Assembly (NCBI GenBank): GCA_944325505.1 | Contig: CALVAJ010000012.1 | Coordinates: 1 to 60,664 of the forward strand | Direction: 5' to 3' | From: an uncultured Bacteroidales bacterium | Lineage (GTDB): Bacteria > Bacteroidota > Bacteroidia > Bacteroidales > UBA932 | DNA length: 60,664 nt | Shown: piece after piece, positions 1 through 8,671 of the stretch | Numbering within the stretch: the stretch's first letter is position 1 | Layout: each line of letters starts with the position of its first letter | Translations under genes and position numbers: made by a program | The notes under the pieces: model-generated | What the model was told of the DNA's origin: nothing | The model's input: only the letters and a program-made list of their open reading frames with translations | Database searches by the model: none

Positions 1-1568
1 GTCCGTTTATATTCTTCCATTCGGGCATTAAATTCCTCCTCTGTTATATCCACATAGTCAATCTTGATGTCGAAATACTGACCTGCCGAAAGGCTGTAAC
101 CTTTTTCTTTGATTTCATCGTAGGTCACGGCCACTGAGAAATCATCTACTGCCTCTTTGTTTTGGAACGTGTTGACTATCTGGTCTATCTCAAAGTCGCA
201 AAGACGGCGTTTTTGGTTATTCCCCTCTTTATACTCCTCGCCTAATTTGCTTGCATCAATCAGGATTACCTTGTCGTGATTGGCTGACTTATCGAAGAAG
301 ATTACCGATACGTTGGTTCCAGTTGTAGCGAATACATTGCTTGGCATGGAAACAACGCCATACACCCATCGCTCGTCCACAACTCGTTGTAAGATACGCT
401 TCTCTACACCGCTCTTGGCTGTGATGAAACCAGTGGGAATGACAACGGCAGCCTTGCCTGTTGGCTTCAATGAGTTAAGCACATGCTGTATGAAGCAGGT
501 GTAGATAGCCATCTTTGGCTTCATCGGGTCAACCTTTTTCACAGCATTTGGCACTCCCGCCCAAAAGCGGATGGTATCGGATGCCAATGTATCACGATAT
601 TCAGGAAAATCAAGTTTGAACGGAGGATTGGAAACTATGAAATCAAACTTACGCAACACTCCGTCATTCTCCTTATGGGATGGTTCAGTGAGCGTATTGC
701 CTTGCACTACATTTGGCAATGAGGCTGCAAAGTTATTGAGAATAAGATTTAGGCGAAGCATTTCCGTAGACTTTTCTGAAATGTCTTGCGAGAAAATTGT
801 GCAGCGTTCTTCGCCTATTTGATGTGCCAGTGCCATAAGCAATGTACCGGTTCCTGCCGAAGGGTCATAACAGGTCACGCCGCGCAAATCAGTATTATCT
901 CCTACCAACAGGCGAGCCATCACTTGTGCTATGGCCCGTGGCGTGTAATATTCGGCATATTTTCCGCCTCCTGCATTATTGAAACCTTTAAGCAGATGCT
1001 CGAAAATGCGTGAGAAGAAATCGTATTTTTCATCAAAAACATCCTCAAAATTGAATGAAGCCACATTGCGCATCAGCGATTTGGCAAATTCGTCACGTTT
1101 CTGCGTATCAGTAACGTAGGTTGTCAGCGGAAAGAAGATATTGACTTTGCTCTTGCCTGATGTAGTGACTGAAAATGTTTCGGCATTGAGAGAAGCAATA
1201 TCTACCAATGTAGCATCGAGTAAAGTGGAAAAATCGCCCTTCGTGGCAGAATTATAAAGATGCGACAACGTATGTTCAGGTTTCAATCGTGGCACGGAAT
1301 GTGGCAGATAGCTAAACAAATCTTCCACTTCTTCCTCTGTAAAAGTATCGTATTCAGCATCCCATCTTTCAGCTTTCGACAATCGTTCTCCATACATAGG
1401 GTCACGTTTGGCTTCGTAGCCGAACTTGTCGTTGAAAAATTTGTAAAGGAACATTTCCGTTACAATTTTATACTCGCTCCCCGTACCAGCCAATCCAAAG
1501 GCACTGGTGGTACTTTTCAAGGAATCAATAAGGGCTATGGTGGCCTCTGATATGTTGATGTTACTCAT
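1..1568 (-). CDS. hsdM: Type I restriction-modification DNA methyltransferase subunit HsdM (C-terminus outside window)
   Basis: N6-adenine methyltransferase subunit of a type I restriction-modification enzyme. The reverse strand is open from an ATG at 1568 to the window edge (522 codons), so the C-terminus is missing. The translation starts MSNINISEATIALIDSL. It carries the HsdM N-terminal helical domain, then the AdoMet-binding motif (YDPSAGTGTLLMAL) and the N6-adenine catalytic motif NPPF within FIVSNPPFKLDF. The gene starts 3 bases after the hsdR stop, so the two are co-transcribed. The specificity subunit hsdS is not in the window and should follow to the left. Codon use is more AT-rich than in the core genes to the right, which fits acquired DNA. 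Family assignment is secure; target sequence cannot be read. Confidence 0.95.
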   Translation of the reverse strand, partial: MSNINISEATIALIDSLKSTTSAFGLAGTGSEYKIVTEMFLYKFFNDKFGYEAKRDPMYGERLSKAERWDAEYDTFTEEEVEDLFSYLPHSVPRLKPEHTLSHLYNSATKGDFSTLLDATLVDIASLNAETFSVTTSGKSKVNIFFPLTTYVTDTQKRDEFAKSLMRNVASFNFEDVFDEKYDFFSRIFEHLLKGFNNAGGGKYAEYYTPRAIAQVMARLLVGDNTDLRGVTCYDPSAGTGTLLMALAHQIGEERCTIFSQDISEKSTEMLRLNLILNNFAASLPNVVQGNTLTEPSHKENDGVLRKFDFIVSNPPFKLDFPEYRDTLASDTIRFWAGVPNAVKKVDPMKPKMAIYTCFIQHVLNSLKPTGKAAVVIPTGFITAKSGVEKRILQRVVDERWVYGVVSMPSNVFATTGTNVSVIFFDKSANHDKVILIDASKLGEEYKEGNNQKRRLCDFEIDQIVNTFQNKEAVDDFSVAVTYDEIKEKGYSLSAGQYFDIKIDYVDITEEEFNARMEEYKR

Positions 1569-1571
1569 ATA

Positions 1572-4500
1572 CTAATAAGCGTAGTTTCGTTGTTGTAAAT
1601 ATTCTGTTGTAATCAAGTTGCTCAAATACTTACGGTCTTTAATGTCTGTCCGTATTTTCATTGCTAAAAGTTCCTTGCCTATGATAGACAACACATCCTG
1701 GCCAAACGCTGGTTCGTTGTCAAGAATGTTAATGTCAAGGAACAGCCGTCTGTCGATTTCATCTTTCATCTTCGCCAAATTCTCGGCAATCTCATATTCA
1801 TGTGCAGATATGATAGGACGTTCACGCTTCTGGTTTTGTTCCTCAATGCGCTTGTGGATGCGGACAAACCGTTCATCCCCTTTATACTTACGTTTAAGGA
1901 TGTTGTTGCGACGGTTGATTTCGCGTATTTTCTTCATCACTTCGTCCATATATTGAATGCTTGCCTTGGCATCCTCGGTGCTTTGTGGCACAAATCCTTT
2001 TTTGCGGAAATACTCACGGAACTCATCGGCAAGGATGACATACCGTTCTTCTTTGGTGTCGAAGTTTGCTTCAAATTCTGCCTGTACCCGCTCACAACGT
2101 TCCCGAATGTCATTGACAACAATCCGCAACTCTTCTGGCATTCCTTTTTTAAACTCAAACTCCAGTTCAGACAGAGCTACATTGATAATGCCGGAAACAT
2201 CAGCCTTGTGTTCTGTGCTTTCAAAAAGATTGATGCGCTCAATGCGGTGGGTAACCTCTGTTATAAGGGAGGGTATTCTTCCCATAGGGAGCGAAGCAAG
2301 TTTCTCCTTAGTTTCTTCATCGCCAAAAGAACGTACTTGATTGATGATGGCTTTGGCATCAGAAAGCGTATTGCGCAGCTCATACAGACTGTCCTTATTT
2401 TCAATCTCGTCTATTTGTTTGCGGAACTCTTCCACATTATCAATGGTGAAATTGAAAAGCACACTCTTTATCTCTTTTATCTTGGCCTCTACGTCTTCTT
2501 TGCTGACTAATATGTCATTGGCAATATTTTCGGTATGCGTATTGTCCGATTCGTCCGAAGTGCGGTTAAGCTCTCGCAGATAACGGTCATTGGTTGCATC
2601 AAAGTTTTCCTTAATATCTACAAAGTCCACCACATATCCATACTTGAAATCATGATAAGGGCGGTTTACCCTTGTAAGGGCTTGCAGCAAGTCGTGGCCA
2701 TCGAGAGAACGACCCAAATATAATTTCTTCAAACGCGGTGCGTCAAAGCCCGTAAGAAGCATCTTATTGACAATGAGAACATCAATCTCCTGCTGTTTCT
2801 TAAAACCTTCAATATACGCCTTGCGTTCCTGTTTATCACCCTCGTCATGCAGTATGAGCGATGCGGTCAATGGTTTATAGTTCCCGTATTGGAGCATCGG
2901 TTCTGCTGCCATAAACATTTGTTGCTCTTGGTATTTGCTAACCTTGCTTGCCATATTGAAGCGTTCCTGCCAAAGGCGGTATAGTTCCCTTGCCTGTGGA
3001 TTTGTGCGGCATACTATCATTGCGCCCACTGTTTCATCGTTTTGTTCCTTTCGGAAGCGGCGGAAGTCTGATATGATATAATCTAATAGAGCATTCAGGT
3101 AGCTTTCATGTTCCATGATTTGATTACGGTCAATGTCTGTCTTCTTAACTTCCACATCGCCTGCCAACTGGTCGAGGATATTTTCAATCTTCTCTTTGTA
3201 GATTGTTTCGACAGGTTCTCGCATCAGTTTGCAGGTGTAGCCATCAGCAATGGACTTGTCGTAATAGTAAGTATGAATATAGTCGCCGAATACTCGCCAT
3301 GATTCGCGTTCCTCTTTTAACAGCGGTGTCCCTGTCAATGCGATTTTGACAGCGTTTTTGTCTGCCTCCAAAAGGTTTGCCAAGAAACTTCCTTGCGGAT
3401 TATAGCCACGGTGTGCTTCATCAACGAAGAAAATCCGTTGCAAATGAGTGCTGTAACTATCTTCTACTGTTACTTTGGCTTTGTCCTCCTTGAATTTTTG
3501 GATGTTGACCACCATGATTTCAGGCTTTCCCTCATCATTGCTTGTTACTTCTCGGCTTGCTATGTCATCCATCAGTTCCTTGCGGCTCTTGGCATTGTGG
3601 ACTACAAGACCACGGGCAGCAAATTCATCTGTAGCTTGCTCCATCAAGTCAATGCGGTCAACTATGAAATAAAATTTTGCCACTACATTACGCTGTGCGA
3701 AATAGTCAGTCAAGCTTTTCACGCTGTAATAGGCCAGCGCAGTTTTCCCGCTCCCTTGTGTATGCCAAATGATACCACTTTTCACGCCTCTTGATAAAGC
3801 GTTGCGGATAGCATATGAAGCGAACAACTGCTGATAGCGCATTACATGTTTCTGTAATTGGGTTCCTTGTGTGCCATCAGCCAGTTCTATTTTGCGTTCC
3901 ACGTATGCAAATCCATAACGCAGCAGGAATAAAAATCTCTCCTTGCTCAGCATAGAGGTGATAATGCGGTTTGTTGGCGTGGTTACAGCCTTATTGGTTT
4001 GATATTCTTGCAGATTCCTAATGACCACACAGTTGCGGTGCTTCAGCACCTTGTTCTCTATTTCATCAGTTATAGTCCGATAAGGATAATCTGACACATA
4101 CCGCTTGTCCTCCTCACGGAACACGTTGAAAAACGCCTTTTCCTTAGCCGCACAGCAATAAAAAGCCCCTTGTATAGGCACACGGTTGTCGGTATCATAC
4201 TCTTGGTTGTTGGAGAAAATCATCAGTTGGGTGATGTTGAAGAAACGGCGGAAGCAGGACTTGCTCATCCGTTTGTTGATGCGTTCCCTCTCTGCCAAAA
4301 TACCCTCACGGTTGTTCGGCTTCTTAACCTCAATGAATGCAAGCGGAAGACCATTTACGAAACAAGTGATATCGGGGCGAAACTCATCTTCGGTATCTTC
4401 GTTTTCACATGTAAATTCCGTAGTCACATGCCAATCGTTGTTTTCGGGATTTTCAAAATCAATAAGTTTTGTACCGCTGTTCGTTGAAAGCAACTGGTAA

Positions 4501-4742
4501 AATTCACGTCCCAAATCATCGTTATTGGCGATATTCACAATTTTTGCATATAACAGTGATGCCTCCGAGCTTGACAATCCGGGGTTAAGGCGTTTTACTG
4601 CATCCAAGAAAACGTCAATCAAGATGTTTGTCTTAGTATCGTAGGCACAGATGTCATCCAAATAAGTATAACCCAGCTTGCACAAATGGAGTGCCGCCGG
4701 AACTTGTACTCTGGTATTCTCATTAAATTTGGTATTGCCCAT
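1572..4742 (-). CDS. hsdR: Type I restriction endonuclease subunit HsdR
   Basis: Motor and nuclease subunit of a type I restriction enzyme; it translocates DNA with ATP and cleaves away from the target. The protein has 1056 residues, a normal HsdR length. The N-terminal PD-(D/E)XK nuclease is visible as FRPDITCFVNG followed by AFIEVKKP. Then come a Walker A motif (HTQGSGKT), a DEAH box (FFVDEAHRGY) and the second helicase lobe with LTGFDAPRLK and ALTRVNRPYHDF. The C-terminal part is helical and charged. It lies 11 bases after the XRE regulator and 3 bases before hsdM, so one transcript regulator-hsdR-hsdM is likely. The frame looks intact. Confidence 0.96.
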   Translation of the reverse strand: MGNTKFNENTRVQVPAALHLCKLGYTYLDDICAYDTKTNILIDVFLDAVKRLNPGLSSSEASLLYAKIVNIANNDDLGREFYQLLSTNSGTKLIDFENPENNDWHVTTEFTCENEDTEDEFRPDITCFVNGLPLAFIEVKKPNNREGILAERERINKRMSKSCFRRFFNITQLMIFSNNQEYDTDNRVPIQGAFYCCAAKEKAFFNVFREEDKRYVSDYPYRTITDEIENKVLKHRNCVVIRNLQEYQTNKAVTTPTNRIITSMLSKERFLFLLRYGFAYVERKIELADGTQGTQLQKHVMRYQQLFASYAIRNALSRGVKSGIIWHTQGSGKTALAYYSVKSLTDYFAQRNVVAKFYFIVDRIDLMEQATDEFAARGLVVHNAKSRKELMDDIASREVTSNDEGKPEIMVVNIQKFKEDKAKVTVEDSYSTHLQRIFFVDEAHRGYNPQGSFLANLLEADKNAVKIALTGTPLLKEERESWRVFGDYIHTYYYDKSIADGYTCKLMREPVETIYKEKIENILDQLAGDVEVKKTDIDRNQIMEHESYLNALLDYIISDFRRFRKEQNDETVGAMIVCRTNPQARELYRLWQERFNMASKVSKYQEQQMFMAAEPMLQYGNYKPLTASLILHDEGDKQERKAYIEGFKKQQEIDVLIVNKMLLTGFDAPRLKKLYLGRSLDGHDLLQALTRVNRPYHDFKYGYVVDFVDIKENFDATNDRYLRELNRTSDESDNTHTENIANDILVSKEDVEAKIKEIKSVLFNFTIDNVEEFRKQIDEIENKDSLYELRNTLSDAKAIINQVRSFGDEETKEKLASLPMGRIPSLITEVTHRIERINLFESTEHKADVSGIINVALSELEFEFKKGMPEELRIVVNDIRERCERVQAEFEANFDTKEERYVILADEFREYFRKKGFVPQSTEDAKASIQYMDEVMKKIREINRRNNILKRKYKGDERFVRIHKRIEEQNQKRERPIISAHEYEIAENLAKMKDEIDRRLFLDINILDNEPAFGQDVLSIIGKELLAMKIRTDIKDRKYLSNLITTEYLQQRNYAY

Positions 4743-4753
4743 AATCGTACATC

Positions 4754-4951
4754 TTATTCAAAATTGATAATCTCGCTCACACTAACCTCCAACAACTCCG
4801 ATATACGTTTCAGCGTTGCCAAATCTGGCTGAGTCGTATTGGTGCACCACTTGGAAACAGTTGTCTGATTCACGCCCAACTGTTCTGCCAACCATTTGTT
4901 GGTTCTTTTCTTCTTTACCAACACCAATTTTAACTGGTTCAAATCTTCCAC
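4754..4951 (-). CDS. Small XRE-family helix-turn-helix regulator of the RM operon
   Basis: A 65-residue Cro/C1-type DNA-binding protein. The HTH is NKWLAEQLGVNQTTVSKWCT, followed by DLATLKRISELLEVSVSEII. The start is GTG at 4951, because a stop codon lies just upstream in frame. It is the first gene of the transcript carrying hsdR and hsdM. That position and size match controller proteins that time expression of restriction genes after entry into a new host, so autoregulation of the operon is a reasonable inference. A -7 box TAAATTTG (complement of 4978-4985) lies a short distance upstream; I see no good -33 box. Confidence 0.85.
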   Translation of the reverse strand: MEDLNQLKLVLVKKKRTNKWLAEQLGVNQTTVSKWCTNTTQPDLATLKRISELLEVSVSEIINFE

Positions 4952-5068
4952 TGTGTTTCAATTTATTGCTTTGGATGCAAATTTAATGATTTTCTTTGAA
5001 TAAGCTATTATTTATAATCAATTATTATTAGAGAAAATGTGGGTGATTAGAGATGGAACGTAAAAAAT

Positions 5069-5092
5069 AGGGGATGATAATTTATCGCCCCT
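5069..5092 (-). terminator. Intrinsic terminator after the tandem recombinases
   Basis: Read on the minus strand, the hairpin pairs AGGGG with CCCCT, has an inner GATAA/TTATC stem, and is followed by ATTTTTTA. It lies downstream of the 5161 stop codon of the second recombinase and would separate the recombinase transcript from the XRE-hsdR-hsdM transcript. Confidence 0.6.
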
Positions 5093-5148
5093 AAATGACA
5101 TCCACTTCAAACATAGGGGGATGTCATTTCAACACCCCCCTGTTTGAA
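5093..5148. repeat. Two overlapping, mutually exclusive inverted repeats
   Basis: Repeat A is AAATGACATCC (5093-5103) paired with GGATGTCATTT (5119-5129), perfect over 11 bases. Repeat B is TTCAAACA-TA-GGGGG (5106-5120) paired with CCCCC-C-TGTTTGAA (5135-5148). A and B share 5106-5129, so only one can form at a time. They sit between the recombinase stop and the terminator at 5069-5092. An attenuator or a recombinase/accessory-protein site are both possible. Confidence 0.6.
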
Positions 5149-5160
5149 CTATTATTCAAG

Positions 5161-6351
5161 TTAGAACACACCGTTTGTCAGGTTTATTGCTTCAACTTTT
5201 TTCTCCATGTTCACCTTTGCGTAAACCTGTGTGGACGCAATGCTGCCATGTCCCAATATCTTGCTGACCGAATAGAGTTCAGCACCTGCCGTTATCGCCA
5301 GCGTTGCCGCCGAATGTCGGCTGCTGTGATAGGTGAAGTCCTTTTCTATCCCTGCCTTGTTCTTTATGCGGCGCACATACTTCGCCACGTTATCTGGCTT
5401 CTTCACTAACGGGAAAATAATGCCATCCTTACCGTTCTCAGGTCTTGGAGGAAGCAGCGAGATGGCTAAAGCGTTAAGCGGCACGGCGACAGGCTGCTTG
5501 GTCTTGTGTTGGATAAGGGAAACCATCAACACGCCGTTCACGTCCTTTATGTCGCTCCACCGTAAGCGTTGCATATCACCGAGCCGAAGCCCCGTCATGC
5601 AGGAAAAGCCGAAAGCCCTCTGCACGACTTCTTCCATAAAAGTTTGCGGTTCTACCGAGAGAAAACGTTTCAGTTCGTCAGCCGTCAAGTATTCACGGTG
5701 CTTGTCCGGCGCATGGAAGCGTTCTTCTTTAGATAGGTCTTGAATAGGGTTGTACGCAATCAGACCGTCACGCACGGCTTTGTTGAAAATGGCCTTTACT
5801 GTTTCCTCGAACAGCACGAGGGTGTAAGCGGCCAGCCTGCCGCCATTCTTCTTTATCTGTTTTCGGTTGCGGTAATTGCGCATATACCCGAACAAGCCAC
5901 TTACCAAATCCCTATCCACGTCTTTTAGCAAGACATCCGTTTTCTTTGCACGTTTCAAATAGGCTTCAATCCGTCTGCGAACGACATCCTTGTGTTGTAT
6001 CATCTTTTTGCAGTTTCCATCTGTCATGGCACAACGCACATAGTCATCGCACCACCCAAGCCAAGTCATGGTCTTGGTCTGTTCGTTTTCTCCCCTCTTC
6101 TCCTTCTTCTCGAAAGACGGAGGTGTAAGGATGCGCTGTGCCTGTATCTCCTGTGCCTTTCGTAAGGTCTGTTCGTTGAGTTTTCTCGCATTGGGAGCGT
6201 CATCGGGGATAAGGTACAGATGCAGGTTCTCCCTCTTGCGGAAGCCTGTTTCGTAATACTCCAAGTAAAGGCTACGGTTTCCGGCTGTCAACATTCTTGC
6301 TTTGATTTCTACTTTCATAAAATTCTTCCTTTCTATTTTTAAGTTATACAA
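5161..6351 (-). CDS. Tyrosine recombinase/integrase (second of tandem pair)
   Basis: Site-specific tyrosine recombinase of 396 residues. It has the Bacteroidetes-type N-terminal arm-binding domain (KIEIKARM...NRSLYLEYYETGFRKRENLHLYL), a SAM-like core-binding domain, and the catalytic domain. Catalytic residues are visible in TGLRLGDMQRLRW (first Arg), HSSRHSAATLAI (His-x-x-Arg) and GHGSIASTQVYAKV (Tyr). The likely start is an internal ATG (MKVEIKARM, about 11 codons in), since the upstream codons overlap the preceding gene by 8 bases. It follows the first recombinase without a gap. Either it integrates or excises the element that carries the RM genes, or it inverts hsdS segments to the left of the window. 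Confidence 0.93.
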   Translation of the reverse strand: MYNLKIERKNFMKVEIKARMLTAGNRSLYLEYYETGFRKRENLHLYLIPDDAPNARKLNEQTLRKAQEIQAQRILTPPSFEKKEKRGENEQTKTMTWLGWCDDYVRCAMTDGNCKKMIQHKDVVRRRIEAYLKRAKKTDVLLKDVDRDLVSGLFGYMRNYRNRKQIKKNGGRLAAYTLVLFEETVKAIFNKAVRDGLIAYNPIQDLSKEERFHAPDKHREYLTADELKRFLSVEPQTFMEEVVQRAFGFSCMTGLRLGDMQRLRWSDIKDVNGVLMVSLIQHKTKQPVAVPLNALAISLLPPRPENGKDGIIFPLVKKPDNVAKYVRRIKNKAGIEKDFTYHSSRHSAATLAITAGAELYSVSKILGHGSIASTQVYAKVNMEKKVEAINLTNGVF

Positions 6352-7507
6352 ACATATTGTTCACGAGGTTCATCGTTTCAATTTTCTTTTTGTCCACTAT
6401 CTTGGCATAGACTTCTGTCATCCTTATGCTCCGGTGTCCGAGAATCTTGCTCACCGTATAGAGGTCTGCGCCGAGGGTCAGCAACAGGGTTGCCGCCGTA
6501 TGCCGTGAGCAATGGTAGGTGATGTGCTTCTGTATTCCGGCCTCCTGCATCCATTCGCCCAACACCACTTCAACCGTGGTAGAGGTGATACGGAGTTGGT
6601 GGAACACTCTTTCGTCCCCTTTCGACTTTCTCGGCATCCATTTCAAGGCTTCGTTGGAAAGCGGTATCGTCACCATGTTCTTGGTCTTTACCTGCTCATG
6701 CTCGATGTAAAGCGTCTTACCGTCAGCCGCCTTGTGTATCTCGTTCCACTTCAATGCCATCATGTCACTGTACCTCAATCCCGTAAAACAAGAAAACAGG
6801 AAAGCCTTTTTTACAATCTCATAGCGGCACGGCTTGGCAATCAGCATCCTCAGTTCCTCTATGGTCAGAAACTCGCGCATGGCGCTTTTCTTTTGCGGCT
6901 TCTCCTTTGCGTCCAACAGCTTGAACGGGTTGTTTTCAATCAGCCCCTCACGGACAGCCATGTTCAAGGCGGCAGCTAAACGGTTCATGAAGATACGGCA
7001 GGTGGTGCTGCCCAATGTCTTTTTCCCGTTATTGAACGTGCAGGTCTTCAAGAAGGCGATGAAGCCCTTGCAGAAATCCTTGTCCACCTCTTTCAATGCA
7101 AGATTGGGCTTCCCTATATATAATAGGTATTGTTCCACCCTTGCCTGTGCGTTCCTTTTCGACCTCATGCTTGCAGGAGTAAGACCGTTTTCATCCTTCG
7201 TGTATTTCTCCACCCAAGCGGAAAGCGTCATCCGACCCTTTTTCACGTTCTCCCAGTTTACAAGGCCGTGCTGCTGGATGTCGAGAATGCGCTCAGCCTT
7301 GATTTGCTCGGCAAGCTTGAGCGTATTCCGGTTTTGTAACTTGGCGGCAGCGTTCACTTCCGGCACGAGGTAGAGCTTCAGCCCCTCCTTTTTCCTTGCG
7401 CCCATGTAATACATGTCGAGATATAGACTTACATTGCCGTCATTGAGCCTCTTCTCGCGTATACGGACAGGCTCTTTCATTTTGATTTCTTTCTTCTTTC
7501 GTCCCAT
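6344..7507 (-). CDS. Tyrosine recombinase/integrase (first of tandem pair)
   Basis: Tyrosine recombinase of 387 residues, same architecture as its downstream neighbour. The N-terminal arm-binding domain reads DGNVSLYLDMYYMGARKKEGLKLYL; the catalytic residues lie in TGLRYSDMMALKW, HCSRHTAATLLL and GHRSIRMTEVYAKI. The two recombinases are diverged paralogues, not a recent duplication, because identity outside the motifs is limited. Tandem recombinases are usual in Bacteroidetes mobile elements where both are needed for strand exchange. A -7 box TATCTTTG (complement of 7576-7583) lies upstream with no convincing -33 partner. The gene is the last on this side before core DNA, as expected for an integrase next to an attachment site. 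Confidence 0.93.
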   Translation of the reverse strand: MGRKKKEIKMKEPVRIREKRLNDGNVSLYLDMYYMGARKKEGLKLYLVPEVNAAAKLQNRNTLKLAEQIKAERILDIQQHGLVNWENVKKGRMTLSAWVEKYTKDENGLTPASMRSKRNAQARVEQYLLYIGKPNLALKEVDKDFCKGFIAFLKTCTFNNGKKTLGSTTCRIFMNRLAAALNMAVREGLIENNPFKLLDAKEKPQKKSAMREFLTIEELRMLIAKPCRYEIVKKAFLFSCFTGLRYSDMMALKWNEIHKAADGKTLYIEHEQVKTKNMVTIPLSNEALKWMPRKSKGDERVFHQLRITSTTVEVVLGEWMQEAGIQKHITYHCSRHTAATLLLTLGADLYTVSKILGHRSIRMTEVYAKIVDKKKIETMNLVNNMFV

Positions 7508-7592
7508 TTTATTTTCTGTATTATCCGATTCTTGGATTTGTTACTACATTGTTTATCAGTCATTTATACACTTCGCAAAGATAAATCCAAAA

Positions 7593-7613
7593 GGGACAAA
7601 AACGGGACAAAAA
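7593..7613. repeat. Tandem 10-base direct repeat near element end
   Basis: GGGACAAAAA occurs at 7593-7602 and again at 7604-7613, an 11-base period, about 85 bases upstream of the first recombinase start. Short direct repeats on one helical face near an integrase gene are typical recombinase arm sites, but a regulatory role is equally possible. Confidence 0.45.
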
Positions 7614-7658
7614 GCGCACGAAAATATCTCAATTTAGGCAAATATAACGGTCTAATCA

Positions 7659-7712
7659 AAAATCGGACTTTATTCATAACTAACTATAAATCAGTGTGAT
7701 TTAGCCGATTTT
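7659..7712. repeat. Inverted repeats at the putative element/chromosome boundary
   Basis: AAAATCGG (7659-7666) pairs with CCGATTTT (7705-7712). Inside lies a second perfect inverted repeat, AAATCA-GTG-TGATTT (7688-7702). The stretch separates the recombinase promoter region from the DUF4907 gene. It could be an attachment-site core or a terminator; the window does not contain the other end of the element for comparison. Confidence 0.4.
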
Positions 7713-7729
7713 GTTATATTGGGTTTCCT

Positions 7730-8059
7730 ATGTTTTTACCCATCTGCAATAATTGGTGGTTACTGGTGGTTGCAGTTATTGCGCTTTTGTCTTTTGCCGT
7801 TATCAATGCCGTATCATATCCCCATAGTCAGAAGTATGAACTGACGGTTTTCAGGGTTAGTAGTGGTTGGGGATATGATATCGGCTTTGACGGCAGAACG
7901 GTTATACACCAGCCGTTTGTTCCCGCTTTGCCCGGAAACATGGCTTTCCCTGACAGGGCTTCGGCATCGGCTGCAGGCCGGCTTGTCATTGACCGGCTCT
8001 CATCAGGAGCCAGTCCCTCGCTTGGCAGGGACGAAATTCTCAGGATTATACGTAAGTAG
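7730..8059 (+). CDS. DUF4907 family protein, membrane anchored
   Basis: A 109-residue protein of a Bacteroidetes family of unknown function that I recognise as DUF4907. One hydrophobic segment near the N-terminus (residues about 9-29) acts as signal anchor. It is followed by the family pattern SSGWGYDIGFDGRTVIHQPFVPALPGN and a C-terminal part with SLGRDEILRI. The ATG at 7730 is the only start that keeps the hydrophobic segment. It is the first core gene after the mobile region and may form a transcript with the thioredoxin-like gene 112 bases on. Function is unknown; the family call rests on the WGYDI and QPF.PA.PGN motifs. Confidence 0.75.
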   Translation: MFLPICNNWWLLVVAVIALLSFAVINAVSYPHSQKYELTVFRVSSGWGYDIGFDGRTVIHQPFVPALPGNMAFPDRASASAAGRLVIDRLSSGASPSLGRDEILRIIRK

Positions 8060-8171
8060 ACAGGATTCTGTCTTGCGGGGGCTGTCCGGGTGGAATAATC
8101 CGGTGTATGTATTGGAACATTCGGGAAAACAGAGTACCTTTAAAGATTAAAATCCTGATGTGAGAAATTTT

Positions 8172-8666
8172 ATGGAAAAGATTATTTTCGCTCTGTTGGC
8201 AGCATTTATCGCATTCCCTGCTCCCGCGCAGGAAAATCTGAAAAAGGTATACGACGAAAGCATTGACCCTATGGTCCAGATCGACCGGGCACTTGTGAAG
8301 GCAAAGTCCGAAGGCAGGTTCGTGGTATGCCAGGTGGGAGGAAACTGGTGTCCGTGGTGTCTCCGGTTTGCGGATTTCATTACCGGGGATGCGGATATAG
8401 CCAGGGTCATAAATGAAAATTTCGTATATATCCATGTGAATTACAACCCGCGCAAATCATCGGACCAGGCAGGGAACACTGCAGCGATGATGAAACGCCT
8501 TGGAAATCCTGCCCGTTTCGGTTTCCCTGTCTTCGTCATCCTGGATACTGACGGGAAAGTCCTTCATATACAGGACTCATCCCTGCTTGAAAAAGACAAG
8601 AGCTATGACCGGGACAAAGTCCTGCGCTTTTTTGGCACCTGGACTCCGAAAGCGGTAAGGGGATAA
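8172..8666 (+). CDS. Exported thioredoxin-like protein (CPWC)
   Basis: Secreted thioredoxin-fold protein of 164 residues. I chose the ATG at 8172 over the in-frame GTG at 8160 because it begins directly with the signal peptide (MEKIIFALLAAFIAFPAPAQ). The fold shows a redox motif GGNWCPWCLRF with Cys60 and Cys63, and a cis-proline region FGFPVFVILDTDGKVLHIQDS. The extra Trp between the cysteines and the domain length resemble the DUF255/thioredoxin_7 group that handles periplasmic thiols. The natural partner is not visible. It converges on the zinc-ribbon gene; the two stops are only 5 bases apart with no evident terminator. Confidence 0.85.
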   Translation: MEKIIFALLAAFIAFPAPAQENLKKVYDESIDPMVQIDRALVKAKSEGRFVVCQVGGNWCPWCLRFADFITGDADIARVINENFVYIHVNYNPRKSSDQAGNTAAMMKRLGNPARFGFPVFVILDTDGKVLHIQDSSLLEKDKSYDRDKVLRFFGTWTPKAVRG

Positions 8667-8671
8667 TTTTA

